Assembly: GCF_019402645.1 (NCBI RefSeq)
Contig: NZ_VKKS01000001.1
Coordinates: 2,788,811 to 2,852,810, forward strand
Origin: Morganella morganii
Lineage (GTDB): Bacteria > Pseudomonadota > Gammaproteobacteria > Enterobacterales > Enterobacteriaceae
Length of the DNA stretch: 64,000 bases
Reading direction: 5' to 3'
Each line of letters starts with the position of its first letter. The stretch's first letter is position 1. The notes beneath the pieces are model-generated. The model was given only the letters and a program-made list of their open reading frames with translations, was not told the DNA's origin and ran no database searches. Below are positions 42,074 through 50,934 of this stretch, in pieces. Both the position numbers and the translations under genes were made by a program.

Positions 42074-42772
42074 GTGTTTACTCAGCTTCGCTATATTGCC
42101 GGTACTTTCATGGTAATCGGCCTGATTATGCTGCTGGCCGCCGCCGGCCTTGCATACCAGACTTACCATGAGCAGCAGAACAGTATCACCGCCACCGGGC
42201 TGATTGCGGATTTCAGCCGATCGCGTTCCTATGAAAATAAACCGGTTCTCTGCCCGGTGATCCGCCATACCGCCAACGGGGATACTTTCACATTTACTTC
42301 GTCATCCTGTTCCGGCGGCAACCGGTATGCCGCAGGCGACTTCGCTGAGATCGCGTATTCCCCCGGAGACACACAGAATGCAGGAATATACTCATTGCCC
42401 GCTCTCTACGCCCGGCCAATCTTTCTTCTCTTTATGGGGGGCCCTTTTGCGCTGATTGGCTCACTGCCTTTTATTATTATGGCGGTGCGGAAAAAATCCG
42501 GAATGCGCCTGCTGCGCGAAGGAATCCCCATTCGTGTGAAAATAACGAACGTGATTTTCAACACAACAATCAGTATTAACGGGCACCATCCGTACCAAAT
42601 CGAGGCACAGCTGTATAGCCCTGCCGATAATACACTAACTCTTTACTACAGCCCGAATCTCGGCTTTAATCCGGCACCTTATATTCATCAGGAATATGTG
42701 ACGGTGTATCTTGATCAACGAAATCCCCGCAAATATTACATGGATATTTCGTTTCTGCCACAGCCTGAATAA
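42074..42772 (+). CDS. DUF3592-like membrane protein, first of a tandem pair
   Basis: A 232-residue protein with an N-terminal membrane helix (about 8-27), a cysteine-bearing extracytoplasmic domain (CPVI... SSSCSGG), a second hydrophobic segment (about 112-138) and a C-terminal domain with SGMRLLREGIPI and KYYMDISFLP. It resembles DUF3592 proteins, which are of unknown function. GTG 42074 was chosen because GGAG is 5 nt upstream and the product then starts MFT, like its neighbour. It is clearly homologous to the next gene, so a tandem duplication. No function assigned. Confidence 0.8.
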   Translation: MFTQLRYIAGTFMVIGLIMLLAAAGLAYQTYHEQQNSITATGLIADFSRSRSYENKPVLCPVIRHTANGDTFTFTSSSCSGGNRYAAGDFAEIAYSPGDTQNAGIYSLPALYARPIFLLFMGGPFALIGSLPFIIMAVRKKSGMRLLREGIPIRVKITNVIFNTTISINGHHPYQIEAQLYSPADNTLTLYYSPNLGFNPAPYIHQEYVTVYLDQRNPRKYYMDISFLPQPE

Positions 42773-42871
42773 TCCCGGTAAAATTTAGCTTAAGTTAAAA
42801 TAGTCAGGTAAACCGGAGCTCATCCTCTACACTCAGTTTTATTAATATGTTAATCAGCTGGCGGATAATCT

Positions 42872-43567
42872 ATGTTCACGAAAGCACGAATTATTTTATG
42901 GATTTTTACTGTCATTGGTTTGCTGATGCTGATGAGTGGCAGTTACTTATATTTTTCCGGTTATTCACAGGAGAGAAGCGGGATTGTGGTTACCGGGCAA
43001 ATCGTCGATCTGTCAGTGCATCGTTCGGATAACAGTGTCTCCTACTGCCCTGTGGTGAAATACACTGACGGGCAGGAAGAGTATGTCATGGAATCCACTT
43101 ATTGCAGCAGCGGGTACCGTAATGCATTGGGTGATGATATTGATATTATTTATCAGTCCGGTAACCCGGATAACGCGGTTATCCACTCCTTCGGCGGTAT
43201 GTACGGCGGAGCAGTGATTCTCCTCGGCATGGGGACGGTATTTGCACTGGTCGGCCTGCTGCCTCTGGCTGTCATGTATTTGCGGGGAAAATCCGGTCAG
43301 CGCCTGCTGCGGGAAGGGATGCCGGTCAAAGCCAGAATCAGTGAAGTGAGCATGAACACCATGGTCAGCATTAACGGCCGTTGTCCGTTTCAGATTGTGG
43401 CGCAGGTACACGATAGCGCCGAAAATACGGTGAAACTGTACCACAGCCGCAATATTGCGTTTGACCCGGCACCGTTTATTAATCAGGAGTTTGTCACCGT
43501 TTATGTAGACACGAAAAATCCTGATAAATATTTCATGGATATCTCTTTCCTGCCGGAGATAAAGTGA
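42872..43567 (+). CDS. DUF3592-like membrane protein, second of a tandem pair
   Basis: A 231-residue paralogue of the preceding gene. It has the same order: helix (about 8-28), domain with two cysteines (YCPVVKYTD, STYCSSG), hydrophobic segment (about 112-137), SGQRLLREGMPVKARI, VSINGR and KYFMDISFLPE at the end. Conserved paired cysteines in both copies suggest a disulfide in a periplasmic loop. The separate 99-bp leader implies its own expression signals. Function unknown. A terminator follows. Confidence 0.82.
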   Translation: MFTKARIILWIFTVIGLLMLMSGSYLYFSGYSQERSGIVVTGQIVDLSVHRSDNSVSYCPVVKYTDGQEEYVMESTYCSSGYRNALGDDIDIIYQSGNPDNAVIHSFGGMYGGAVILLGMGTVFALVGLLPLAVMYLRGKSGQRLLREGMPVKARISEVSMNTMVSINGRCPFQIVAQVHDSAENTVKLYHSRNIAFDPAPFINQEFVTVYVDTKNPDKYFMDISFLPEIK

Positions 43568-43570
43568 CGT

Positions 43571-43609
43571 AAAAAATAATCCCGGCAATTATGTTGCCGG
43601 GATTATTAA
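43571..43609. terminator. Terminator between the DUF3592-like pair and rlmM
   Basis: Perfect 14-bp arms AATAATCCCGGCAA/TTGCCGGGATTATT (43575-43588, 43594-43607) with a 5-nt loop. T-run on the minus strand, so it mainly serves rlmM, and probably both convergent units. Confidence 0.9.
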
Positions 43610-44707
43610 TCAGAATACCCGATCAGGGTTATAAGCACCCCACACCCGCTGGACATGCACCGTAATTTCCTCTCGGTCATGATACAGATGTTTCGCGTGG
43701 ATCAGTGCATTCACGCCCTGTTCTTTCATTTCAGCGGCCATTTTTTCGAGGATATGGGATACCTCTTCATAGCGCTTTTTCATCGGCAGTTTGAGGTTGA
43801 AAATCGTCTCACGGCACCAGCCGTTAACCATCCAGGTAGTCATCAGCGCGGCTACTTTCGCCGGTTTTTCTACCATATCGCAGACCAGCCAGGTAATGTT
43901 TTTGGATGTCGGCACAAATTTAAAGCCGTCTTCACGGTGATGGCGAACCTGACCGGTTTCCATCAGGCTTTCGGCCATCGGCCCGTTATCCACTGCCTGA
44001 ACACGCATGCTGTGTTTAACCAGCTGATAAGTCCAGCCACCCGGGCATGCGCCCAGATCCACCGCCTGTAATCCGCCTTCCAGACGTTCTTCCCACTCAT
44101 CATACGGAATAAACATATGGAATGCTTCTTCCAGCTTGAGTGTGGAGCGGCTCGGTGCATCTGACGGGAATTTCAGACGCGGGATCCCCATGTAGAACAT
44201 GGAGTTATTATTCGAATACGAATAACCGACATAGCAGCAGCCCGGCGCAATAAAGAAGACGTGGATAACCGGACGTCCCCGGTTCTCTTTCGCCAGCAAC
44301 AGTTTTTCCTGCCGCAGTGCCGAACGCAGCGGCACCGTGAATTTACGGCAGAATTTCATCAGTTCTTTGGCTTCGTTGGTGTCAGGCACCTCGACACGCA
44401 GATCACCGGCACGCTCCACCACGCCGGTCAGCATCCCCATGATCGGTGAAATCCGGTCATTTTCGGGTAAGTTTTTCAGCAGTTCGCCGACGACGATCAT
44501 CTGACGGGCAAAAATCAGTTCTTTAAACGGGATCTCTTTTGCAATGCGATCGGCATCATCCGGCTGATAGCATTCAAAAATGACATAACCGCTGTTCTCT
44601 TTAACCCGCGGAAAACCAAAAATCTCAAGACGCCCGGCTTTATCCGTAATCTCCGCCGCACACTCTTTTTCAAACCCCGGACGGCAATATAATGCTATTT
44701 TATTCAT
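43610..44707 (-). CDS. rlmM: 23S rRNA 2'-O-ribose C2498 methyltransferase RlmM
   Basis: A 365-residue Rossmann-fold methyltransferase with an N-terminal THUMP domain. The SAM-binding motif [13 protein letters not shown] is near residue 217. Catalytic Lys/Asp residues lie in the C-terminal half ([21 protein letters not shown]). It acts on C2498 in the peptidyl-transferase loop before 50S assembly is complete. Its start overlaps the end of ygdD by 8 bp. Confidence 0.96.
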   Translation of the reverse strand: MNKIALYCRPGFEKECAAEITDKAGRLEIFGFPRVKENSGYVIFECYQPDDADRIAKEIPFKELIFARQMIVVGELLKNLPENDRISPIMGMLTGVVERAGDLRVEVPDTNEAKELMKFCRKFTVPLRSALRQEKLLLAKENRGRPVIHVFFIAPGCCYVGYSYSNNNSMFYMGIPRLKFPSDAPSRSTLKLEEAFHMFIPYDEWEERLEGGLQAVDLGACPGGWTYQLVKHSMRVQAVDNGPMAESLMETGQVRHHREDGFKFVPTSKNITWLVCDMVEKPAKVAALMTTWMVNGWCRETIFNLKLPMKKRYEEVSHILEKMAAEMKEQGVNALIHAKHLYHDREEITVHVQRVWGAYNPDRVF

Positions 44708-45095
44708 GGCCGGAAGCCACTTTCCTTAGACGCAACGCGCCGATTAATACACAAAACCAGCCTAACAGGAAACTTACCCCGCCAACCGGCGTAAAATAGG
44801 CAAAATATTTCATCTGTAACAGCGCCATACAATACAGGCTGCCGGAGAACAGCAGAATGCCGATCCCGAAAAACAGTCCGCTCCAGTAAAACCACAATAC
44901 CACTTTGCGCATCAGCACAGCGGCAAGCCCCATCAGGGCGAGTGTATGTGAGATCTGGTACTGGAGACCCAGATTAATCCAGTCCATCTGGTGCTTTGCC
45001 AGAACCGGAGTTAAAAGGTGCGATCCGATTGCGCCGAATGCAACATAAAAAAAGCCGCTGAAACCGGCAAAAATTAACATCAACCGACTATTCAT
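44700..45095 (-). CDS. ygdD: DUF423 membrane protein YgdD
   Basis: A 131-residue inner-membrane protein with four predicted helices. The N-terminal GAIGSHLL and [15 protein letters not shown] motifs are typical of DUF423. Function unknown, though the gcvA-ygdD-rlmM order is conserved in enterobacteria. The length is identical to E. coli YgdD. Confidence 0.93.
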   Translation of the reverse strand: MNSRLMLIFAGFSGFFYVAFGAIGSHLLTPVLAKHQMDWINLGLQYQISHTLALMGLAAVLMRKVVLWFYWSGLFFGIGILLFSGSLYCMALLQMKYFAYFTPVGGVSFLLGWFCVLIGALRLRKVASGHE

Positions 45096-45121
45096 TTGCC
45101 ATACCTTATGTGATGTTCAGG

Positions 45122-46048
45122 TTAATCCTGCTCACTTGTCATCCAACCTAGTTTTTCCTGTTCACTCGCCGCCTGCGCCATAATCCACTGACGGAATGCT
45201 GCGATTTTACCGGAATCAGCCTGACTGTCCTGACACACCAGATAAAACGCATTTTTACTGACCAGAATATCTTTAAACGGGCACACCAGGCGACCGGCAT
45301 CCAGTTCATTTTTTGCCATAACATTATTGACCAGTGCCACGCCCTGCCCGTGTACTGCGGCCTGAATCACCATCGCACTGTGGCTGAAAATAGGCCCGTG
45401 CTGCACATTGACCTGCGGCTGTAAATCCGCCTGGCGGATATACGCCTGCCAGTCACGGCGGGATGAATCATGCAGAAGTGTATGATACGACAAATCGGTC
45501 AGCGTTTTGAGCGGCCGTTCACCGGTCATCAGTGACGGCGCACACACCGGTATCAGATATTCCGCATACAGACGGTCTGTGCGCAGACCCGGCCAGTTAC
45601 CCCTGCCGTAAAAAATCGCCACATCCACATCATCGGCCAGTTTATCTTCTTCGCGGTCAACCGCCTGGATCCGCACATCAATCCCCGGATAAGCCTGATG
45701 GAAACCAGACAAACGCGGCACCAGCCACTGAATCGCGAAACTCGGTGACAGGCTGACAGTCAGTGCCCCTTTGGCACTGCGCGCCTGAAGTTTGCGCGTG
45801 GCATCGTTTATTGCTGAGAAGATCTCCTTAATATCGAGATAATAACTCTGCCCCTCTTCCGTCAGCAACAACGAACGGTTCCGGCGGCGGAATAATTTCA
45901 GCCCGAGGAAATCTTCCAGGCTTTTCATCTGATGGCTCACTGCGGCCTGAGTCACAAAGAGCTCTTCCGCCGCCTTAGTAAAACTTAAATGACGGGCGGC
46001 AGCATCGAAGACACGCAGCGCATTGAGCGGAGGCAATCGTTTGGACAT
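45122..46048 (-). CDS. gcvA: LysR-type regulator of glycine cleavage GcvA
   Basis: A 308-residue LysR-family regulator. The helix-turn-helix is at about residues 20-41 (FTKAAEELFVTQAAVSHQMKSL), followed by a periplasmic-binding-fold effector domain (about 92-300). GcvA activates gcvTHP with glycine and the gcvB RNA, and represses with GcvR when glycine is low. It is divergent from gcvB across 122 bp, with an ATTAG/CTAAT GcvA-type box at 46099-46103. Confidence 0.96.
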   Translation of the reverse strand: MSKRLPPLNALRVFDAAARHLSFTKAAEELFVTQAAVSHQMKSLEDFLGLKLFRRRNRSLLLTEEGQSYYLDIKEIFSAINDATRKLQARSAKGALTVSLSPSFAIQWLVPRLSGFHQAYPGIDVRIQAVDREEDKLADDVDVAIFYGRGNWPGLRTDRLYAEYLIPVCAPSLMTGERPLKTLTDLSYHTLLHDSSRRDWQAYIRQADLQPQVNVQHGPIFSHSAMVIQAAVHGQGVALVNNVMAKNELDAGRLVCPFKDILVSKNAFYLVCQDSQADSGKIAAFRQWIMAQAASEQEKLGWMTSEQD

Positions 46049-46135
46049 TTTCTGGTTTTCTGTCTGATCCGGATACCGGTAACGTAAGTTTAGCTGGGAT
46101 TAGTTTTTATAATCCGAAGCATTATAAATTGTCCC

Positions 46136-46164
46136 TTGATGATACACCAGCAAATACCTATAGT
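46136..46164 (+). promoter_or_regulatory. gcvB promoter
   Basis: A -35 TTGATG (46136-46141), a 17-bp spacer and a -10 TATAGT (46159-46164) place the start at about 46171, the first base of the conserved GcvB 5' end. A CTAAT-type GcvA box (46099-46103, minus orientation) lies upstream. Confidence 0.85.
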
Positions 46165-46170
46165 ATGCCC

Positions 46171-46371
46171 ACTTCCTAAGCCGGAACGAAAAGTTGAACG
46201 GTAGCGATACTGCAAAACTTTTGGCTATGTGGTTGTGATGTTGTGTTTGCAAGTTGTCCGGGAGTTCCGGACATAGTAGCTTAAGCTACTGTTTTTTTCA
46301 CTTCCTGTACATTTACCCTGTCTGTCCATAGTGATTTTTTGAATGCACCGCCGATTGCGGTGCTTTTTTTT
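46171..46371 (+). ncRNA. gcvB: GcvB small regulatory RNA
   Basis: About 201 nt, divergent from gcvA, starting ACTTCCTaAGCCGGAACGAAAAG as in E. coli. It ends in the terminator GCACCGCC/GGCGGTGC-type stem with a T8 run. The G/U-rich R1 seed is at 46230-46250. The conserved R2/R3 block ACTTCCTGTACATTTACCCT is at 46300-46319. GcvB uses Hfq to silence many amino-acid and peptide transporter mRNAs. The R1 region here appears shorter than in E. coli (a TTGTTGTG unit is lacking). Confidence 0.96.
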
Positions 46372-46558
46372 GCCTTCCGTCCGCAGATACGTTTCCTTCG
46401 TCTGGAAAGCCGTCACGATGTTGATTATAGTAAACCGTCGCCGGCGGTGCTACCCCCGGCGATCCGGCCGGTCACCGGCAGGCTCCTGCCGCTGATGTAC
46501 CGGATACCGCACTTTTTGCATAAGTTCTGTTTATCTCAGACCGCCGTTGATTATACTG

Positions 46559-47770
46559 ATGAAAACCTTCTCTCCCGATACATTCCGCCGCGCCTTCCCC
46601 GGTACTGCCGGCAACACTGTTTTTCTCGACAGCGCCGCCACCGCCCTTAAACCGGAGGTGATGACACAGGCCACCGCACGCTATTATCAGAACGACAGCG
46701 GAGCGACCGTTCACCGCAGCCATCACCGTCAGGCCAGAGCTGTCACAGCGCAATTTGAACAGGCCCGTGAAGCCGTGCGGCAACTGATTCAGGCAGAGGA
46801 TGCCCGCAGCTGTATCTGGACAAAAGGCACTACCGAATCCCTTAACCTGGTCGCTCAGGGCTTTTTCCGCCCGCGGATGCAACAGGGAGATGAAATCATT
46901 GTCAGTGAGCTGGAGCACCATTCCAACCTGATCCCGTGGATCATGCTGGCACAGCAAACCGGAGCAAAACTGGTAAAATGGCCGCTGACGGCGGACAGAA
47001 CGCTCTGCTGTGATCAACTGGCAACCCTGTTATCACCCCGAACCCGGCTGGTGGCGGTCACGCAGATGTCCAATGTCACCGGGTGTCAGCCGGATATTAT
47101 CCGGGCGGCACAGCTGGCACATCAGCACGGTGCTCTGATTGTCGCTGACGGTGCCCAGGGCGTGGCCCACCGACCGCTGAATGTGACGCTCAGTGATGTC
47201 GATTTCTATGCGTTTTCCGCCCACAAGCTGTATGGTCCGAACGGGCTGGGTGTTCTGTACGGCCGCCCCGGACTGCTCAGTGACATGCAGCCGTGGCAGG
47301 GCGGCGGCAAGATGCTGACAGACACCGATTTTTTCAGTTTTACCCCGGCACCGGTTCCTGCCCGTTTTGAAGCCGGCACACCGAATGTAGCCGGTGTCAC
47401 CGCATTCGGTGAAACCCTCCACTGGCTGGATACGGTGGATCTTACCGCCGCCCACGATTACACCGTTGGACTGTGTGACAGTGCTGAGCAGCGGCTCGCG
47501 GCACTGCCCGGTTTCCGCAGTTACCGCAGCCCCGGCAGCCCGCTGCTGGCATTTAATATCGATGGTATCCATCACAGCGATATCGCCACACTGCTGGCGG
47601 AGAAAAATATCGCCCTGCGCCACGGACAACACTGTGCGCAGCCGTTGTGTCAGGCGCTGGGAACAGAAGGCTGTCTGCGGGTCTCCTTTATGCCGTATAA
47701 TCAGCCGGATGATATCCGTCAGCTGGTGCAGGCGGTACATTTTGCCCTTAAAATCCTGGCTGACGACTGA
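46559..47770 (+). CDS. csdA: Cysteine desulfurase CsdA
   Basis: A 403-residue class V aminotransferase-fold PLP enzyme that takes sulfur from cysteine. The PLP lysine is in SAHKLYGPNG. The persulfide cysteine is in RHGQHCAQP near the C-terminus. The histidine pair in ELEHHSNLIP stacks on PLP. ATG 46559 has no good Shine-Dalgarno, so expression may be low. CsdA hands sulfur to CsdE, encoded 8 bp downstream, and on to TcdA/CsdL. Confidence 0.94.
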   Translation: MKTFSPDTFRRAFPGTAGNTVFLDSAATALKPEVMTQATARYYQNDSGATVHRSHHRQARAVTAQFEQAREAVRQLIQAEDARSCIWTKGTTESLNLVAQGFFRPRMQQGDEIIVSELEHHSNLIPWIMLAQQTGAKLVKWPLTADRTLCCDQLATLLSPRTRLVAVTQMSNVTGCQPDIIRAAQLAHQHGALIVADGAQGVAHRPLNVTLSDVDFYAFSAHKLYGPNGLGVLYGRPGLLSDMQPWQGGGKMLTDTDFFSFTPAPVPARFEAGTPNVAGVTAFGETLHWLDTVDLTAAHDYTVGLCDSAEQRLAALPGFRSYRSPGSPLLAFNIDGIHHSDIATLLAEKNIALRHGQHCAQPLCQALGTEGCLRVSFMPYNQPDDIRQLVQAVHFALKILADD

Positions 47771-47778
47771 GAGAAAAA

Positions 47779-48225
47779 ATGACACACACATTCCCGGCAC
47801 ATCCGTTCGGCCACACCATCCGCCGTGAGCAGCTCACGGAAACCTTTTCCGCCTGCCGCTCATGGGAAGAAAAATACCGTCAGCTGGTAATACTGGCGCG
47901 TCAGTTACCGGCACTGCCGCCGGAAAGCAGACATGAAGAAACTGAAATTAAAGGCTGTGAAAACCGCGTCTGGCTGGATGGCACACTCAGCAGCGACGGC
48001 ACACTGCATTTTTGGGGTGACAGTGACGGGCGGATTGTCAAAGGTCTGCTGGCCGTATTACTGACCGAAGCGGAAGGACTGACACCGGCAGCACTGTTAT
48101 CCGCTGATTTATCCGCAGCTTATGAGCAGTACGGACTGAGCGCGCAGCTCAGCCAGTCCAGACAGAACGGGATTCAGGCACTGATTGATGCCGCACATGC
48201 TGTCGCACGGCGGTTCAGCGCCTGA
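47779..48225 (+). CDS. csdE: Sulfur acceptor protein CsdE
   Basis: A 148-residue SufE-family protein that accepts persulfide from CsdA. The acceptor cysteine is in EIKGCENRVWLDG (about residue 59). HPFGHTI and the long C-terminal helices match the family. It starts 8 bp after csdA and is convergent with tcdA. The csdA-csdE and tcdA genes together form the CSD system. Confidence 0.94.
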   Translation: MTHTFPAHPFGHTIRREQLTETFSACRSWEEKYRQLVILARQLPALPPESRHEETEIKGCENRVWLDGTLSSDGTLHFWGDSDGRIVKGLLAVLLTEAEGLTPAALLSADLSAAYEQYGLSAQLSQSRQNGIQALIDAAHAVARRFSA

Positions 48226-48230
48226 CCGGA

Positions 48231-49046
48231 TTATTCAGCAGCGGCCCGCTCTGCTTTTGCCACCAGTTTTTTCAGTGCATGGGAGACCGCCACAAACCCG
48301 AAGGATGCCGTCACCACTGTTGCGGCTCCGAACCCGGCAGCACAGTCCATCCGCATACTCCCTTCCGCACTGTTCTTCATGCCACAGGCCGCACTGCCGT
48401 CCGCCTGCGGATAACGCAGCGGCTCTGTCGAGAAGACACAATCGATCCCGAGCCGTCCTTTGCCGTTTTTGCGCACACCGTAATCTGATTTCAGGCGTTC
48501 ACGCAGTTTCGCCGCCAGCGGATCCTGTAAGGTTTTCGCCAGGTCAGCGACCTGAATCTGTGTCGGGTCGATCTGACCGCCCGCACCACCGGTGGTGACC
48601 AGCGGAATCTTGTTACGGCGGCAGTAGGCCAGCAGCGCCGCTTTCGGACGGACACTGTCGATAGCATCAATTACATAATCAAATCCCGGGCTCATCATTT
48701 CCGCGACATTGTCCGGCGTGACAAAATCATCCGTGCAATGCACCACACATTTCGGGTTAATTGCCAGGATCCGCTCCCGCATCACCTCAGTTTTCGGCTG
48801 CCCGACTGTACCCTGCAACGCGTGGATCTGGCGGTTGGTATTGGTCACACACACATCATCCATATCAATCAGTGTAATAGTACCAATCCCGGTACGTGCC
48901 AGCGCTTCCGCTGCCCATGAACCGACACCACCGATGCCGACAACACAAAAATGAGAGCGGGCAAATAAACGGAGAGCCTGCTGACCATAAAGACGCCCGA
49001 TACCGGCAAAACGCTGCAGATAAGCATCAGATAAAAGGGTTTGCAT
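48231..49046 (-). CDS. tcdA: tRNA threonylcarbamoyladenosine dehydratase TcdA (CsdL)
   Basis: A 271-residue E1-like (ThiF/MoeB) protein that cyclises t6A37 to ct6A in ANN-decoding tRNAs using ATP, supplied in E. coli by the CsdA-CsdE sulfur relay. The ATP-binding loop GIGGVGSWAAEALARTG is at about 37-53, and IDMDDVCVTN and DAIDSVRPKA follow. The cysteine-free loop differs from MoeB. Its stop lies 5 bp from the csdE stop. Confidence 0.95.
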   Translation of the reverse strand: MQTLLSDAYLQRFAGIGRLYGQQALRLFARSHFCVVGIGGVGSWAAEALARTGIGTITLIDMDDVCVTNTNRQIHALQGTVGQPKTEVMRERILAINPKCVVHCTDDFVTPDNVAEMMSPGFDYVIDAIDSVRPKAALLAYCRRNKIPLVTTGGAGGQIDPTQIQVADLAKTLQDPLAAKLRERLKSDYGVRKNGKGRLGIDCVFSTEPLRYPQADGSAACGMKNSAEGSMRMDCAAGFGAATVVTASFGFVAVSHALKKLVAKAERAAAE

Positions 49047-49097
49047 AATACAGAAACCTGCGGTGAAAAATGACAGAAATGACGGATAAATAATGCT

Positions 49098-49126
49098 GGT
49101 GTATACTTCATTGCGAAGTATACACC
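49098..49126. repeat. Perfect inverted repeat between tcdA and mltA
   Basis: Arms GGTGTATACTTC (49098-49109) and GAAGTATACACC (49115-49126) with a 5-nt loop. No T-run on either side, so it may be an operator, an RNA-stability element or a weak terminator. Confidence 0.65.
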
Positions 49127-49140
49127 TCAGGAATGAAAGA

Positions 49141-50244
49141 CTACAGTACCGGATTCAGGATCGGCGGGATACCTTTTTTCAGCACCCAGACCCGGCCGTA
49201 ATGGTTGTAGAATCCGGCCATCAGCCCGGCATCGTGGCCGATACCGTGATAAATATCGAAGTGATGCCCCTTGATAGCGCCGCCGACATCCAGGGCAATC
49301 ATCAGACGCATATCATAACGGCCGGTAAAATTACCCTGATTATCCAGCACCGGCACTTCCGCCAGCAGCGTGGTACCCGGCGGGATCAGTGTTTTATCCG
49401 ATGCCACAGAGGCTTTGGCAATCAGCGGCACCGCACTTGCCCCTTTCACCGGCGCATACTGCTTCGGGGTGAAAAAGACAAAAGAGGCGTTTTGCTCCAG
49501 TAATTCCTGCACTTCCTGCGGAGAATGATTATCAGCCCACCGGCGGATCGCCAGCATCGACATATCTTTCTTCTCCACCTCTCCGCGTTCAATCAGGACA
49601 CGGCCGATACTGGTATAACCGTGTCCGTTTTTCCCGGCATAAGCGAAAAAATTCAGCTCAGAACCATCACCAAAATCAATATAGGCGCTACCCTGAACAT
49701 CCATCAGGAAGTTATCCATCAGTGAATTGCTGTAGGCGAGAACATAGTTATCACTCAGCGCACCACGATAGATCTGAGCGCGGCTCGGCAGGCGGCTGCC
49801 TTTTTTTGGCGGCATACGGTAAATGGGATACTGAAACTCGCCCTGACGGGTATGACGGGCCTGAACAACAGGTGTGTAATAACCGGTAAACTGTACGTTT
49901 CCGTAGTTATCTTTGCCTTCCATCTGATAAGTGTGCAGATTGAACTGCCGCAGCTGAGCGGTATCCGCACCGGCGCGCAGCCAGTTTTCAACAGCACGGA
50001 AACTCCCACTGTACTGATTGTACAGGCGCGGTGAGGTTGTCCGGATGGCTTCCACCTGTTTCAGAAAATCAGAACCGTTCACCGGCACGCCGGAGCTGTT
50101 GACGTTTGCCACTTCCTGTAAATTCTGCGTCAGATGCCCGTCTTTATACTGCTGACCTTTATCTGTCGGGCGTGATTCACAGCCAACCAATAACGAAAAC
50201 AATACACCGCACAACAAATACCTGCCGGTTTTGTTCATACCCAT
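49141..50244 (-). CDS. mltA: Membrane-bound lytic murein transglycosylase A
   Basis: A 367-residue outer-membrane lipoprotein that cleaves peptidoglycan with formation of 1,6-anhydromuramic acid. The lipobox is LVGC (Cys22 from the first ATG). The MltA domain has FTGYYTPVVQARH, and the 3D domain carries the catalytic Asp in MIALDVGGAIKGHHFDIYHG near the end. Two in-frame ATGs (50244, 50238) are possible starts. It is oriented away from the tRNA cluster, as in E. coli. Confidence 0.95.
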   Translation of the reverse strand: MGMNKTGRYLLCGVLFSLLVGCESRPTDKGQQYKDGHLTQNLQEVANVNSSGVPVNGSDFLKQVEAIRTTSPRLYNQYSGSFRAVENWLRAGADTAQLRQFNLHTYQMEGKDNYGNVQFTGYYTPVVQARHTRQGEFQYPIYRMPPKKGSRLPSRAQIYRGALSDNYVLAYSNSLMDNFLMDVQGSAYIDFGDGSELNFFAYAGKNGHGYTSIGRVLIERGEVEKKDMSMLAIRRWADNHSPQEVQELLEQNASFVFFTPKQYAPVKGASAVPLIAKASVASDKTLIPPGTTLLAEVPVLDNQGNFTGRYDMRLMIALDVGGAIKGHHFDIYHGIGHDAGLMAGFYNHYGRVWVLKKGIPPILNPVL

Positions 50245-50425
50245 CCGCCAACTAATAATTTGAATTAATACAATATGTATGCGAACGATATCAAATCGCT
50301 TTTATTATGCAACCGGTTTCATTTTCTCCGCTGAACAATCATCCGGCTGAATGAACAAAAAACCGGCAATAAGCCGGATAATTAACCAAATCGGGGGGTG
50401 GGATAGATTTTTATCAAGAAAAAAC

Positions 50426-50453
50426 TTGCATCAGTTCCCATCCTGAGTATAGT
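50426..50453 (+). promoter_or_regulatory. Promoter of the initiator tRNA cluster
   Basis: A -35 TTGCAT (50426-50431), a 16-bp spacer and a -10 TATAGT (50448-50453) are followed by a GC-rich GGGCGCC discriminator, which is typical of stringently controlled stable-RNA promoters. It precedes the first tRNA by 14 bp. Confidence 0.8.
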
Positions 50454-50467
50454 GGGCGCCTCACAGA

Positions 50468-50544
<77 letters not shown>

Positions 50545-50609
50545 ATTTTGTTTATAAAATGCGATGTCTGTGAAATACAATTTGATATGCTCAGTTAATG
50601 ATATCCGGA

Positions 50610-50686
<77 letters not shown>

Positions 50687-50712
50687 ATCTTTATATCATT
50701 AACACAATCGGA

Positions 50713-50789
<77 letters not shown>

Positions 50790-50934
50790 CTCTTCTGACA
50801 GATTTCCCTGTTACTTCTCCTGAAAAATTCGCAATCAGTTTCCCTGAAATACTGTTAATTCGGTGCATAACTATATTGGTAACGCTCTGTAATACTGCCT
50901 GTTTCACACCACATCCTTGTGATGCATAGCATTT

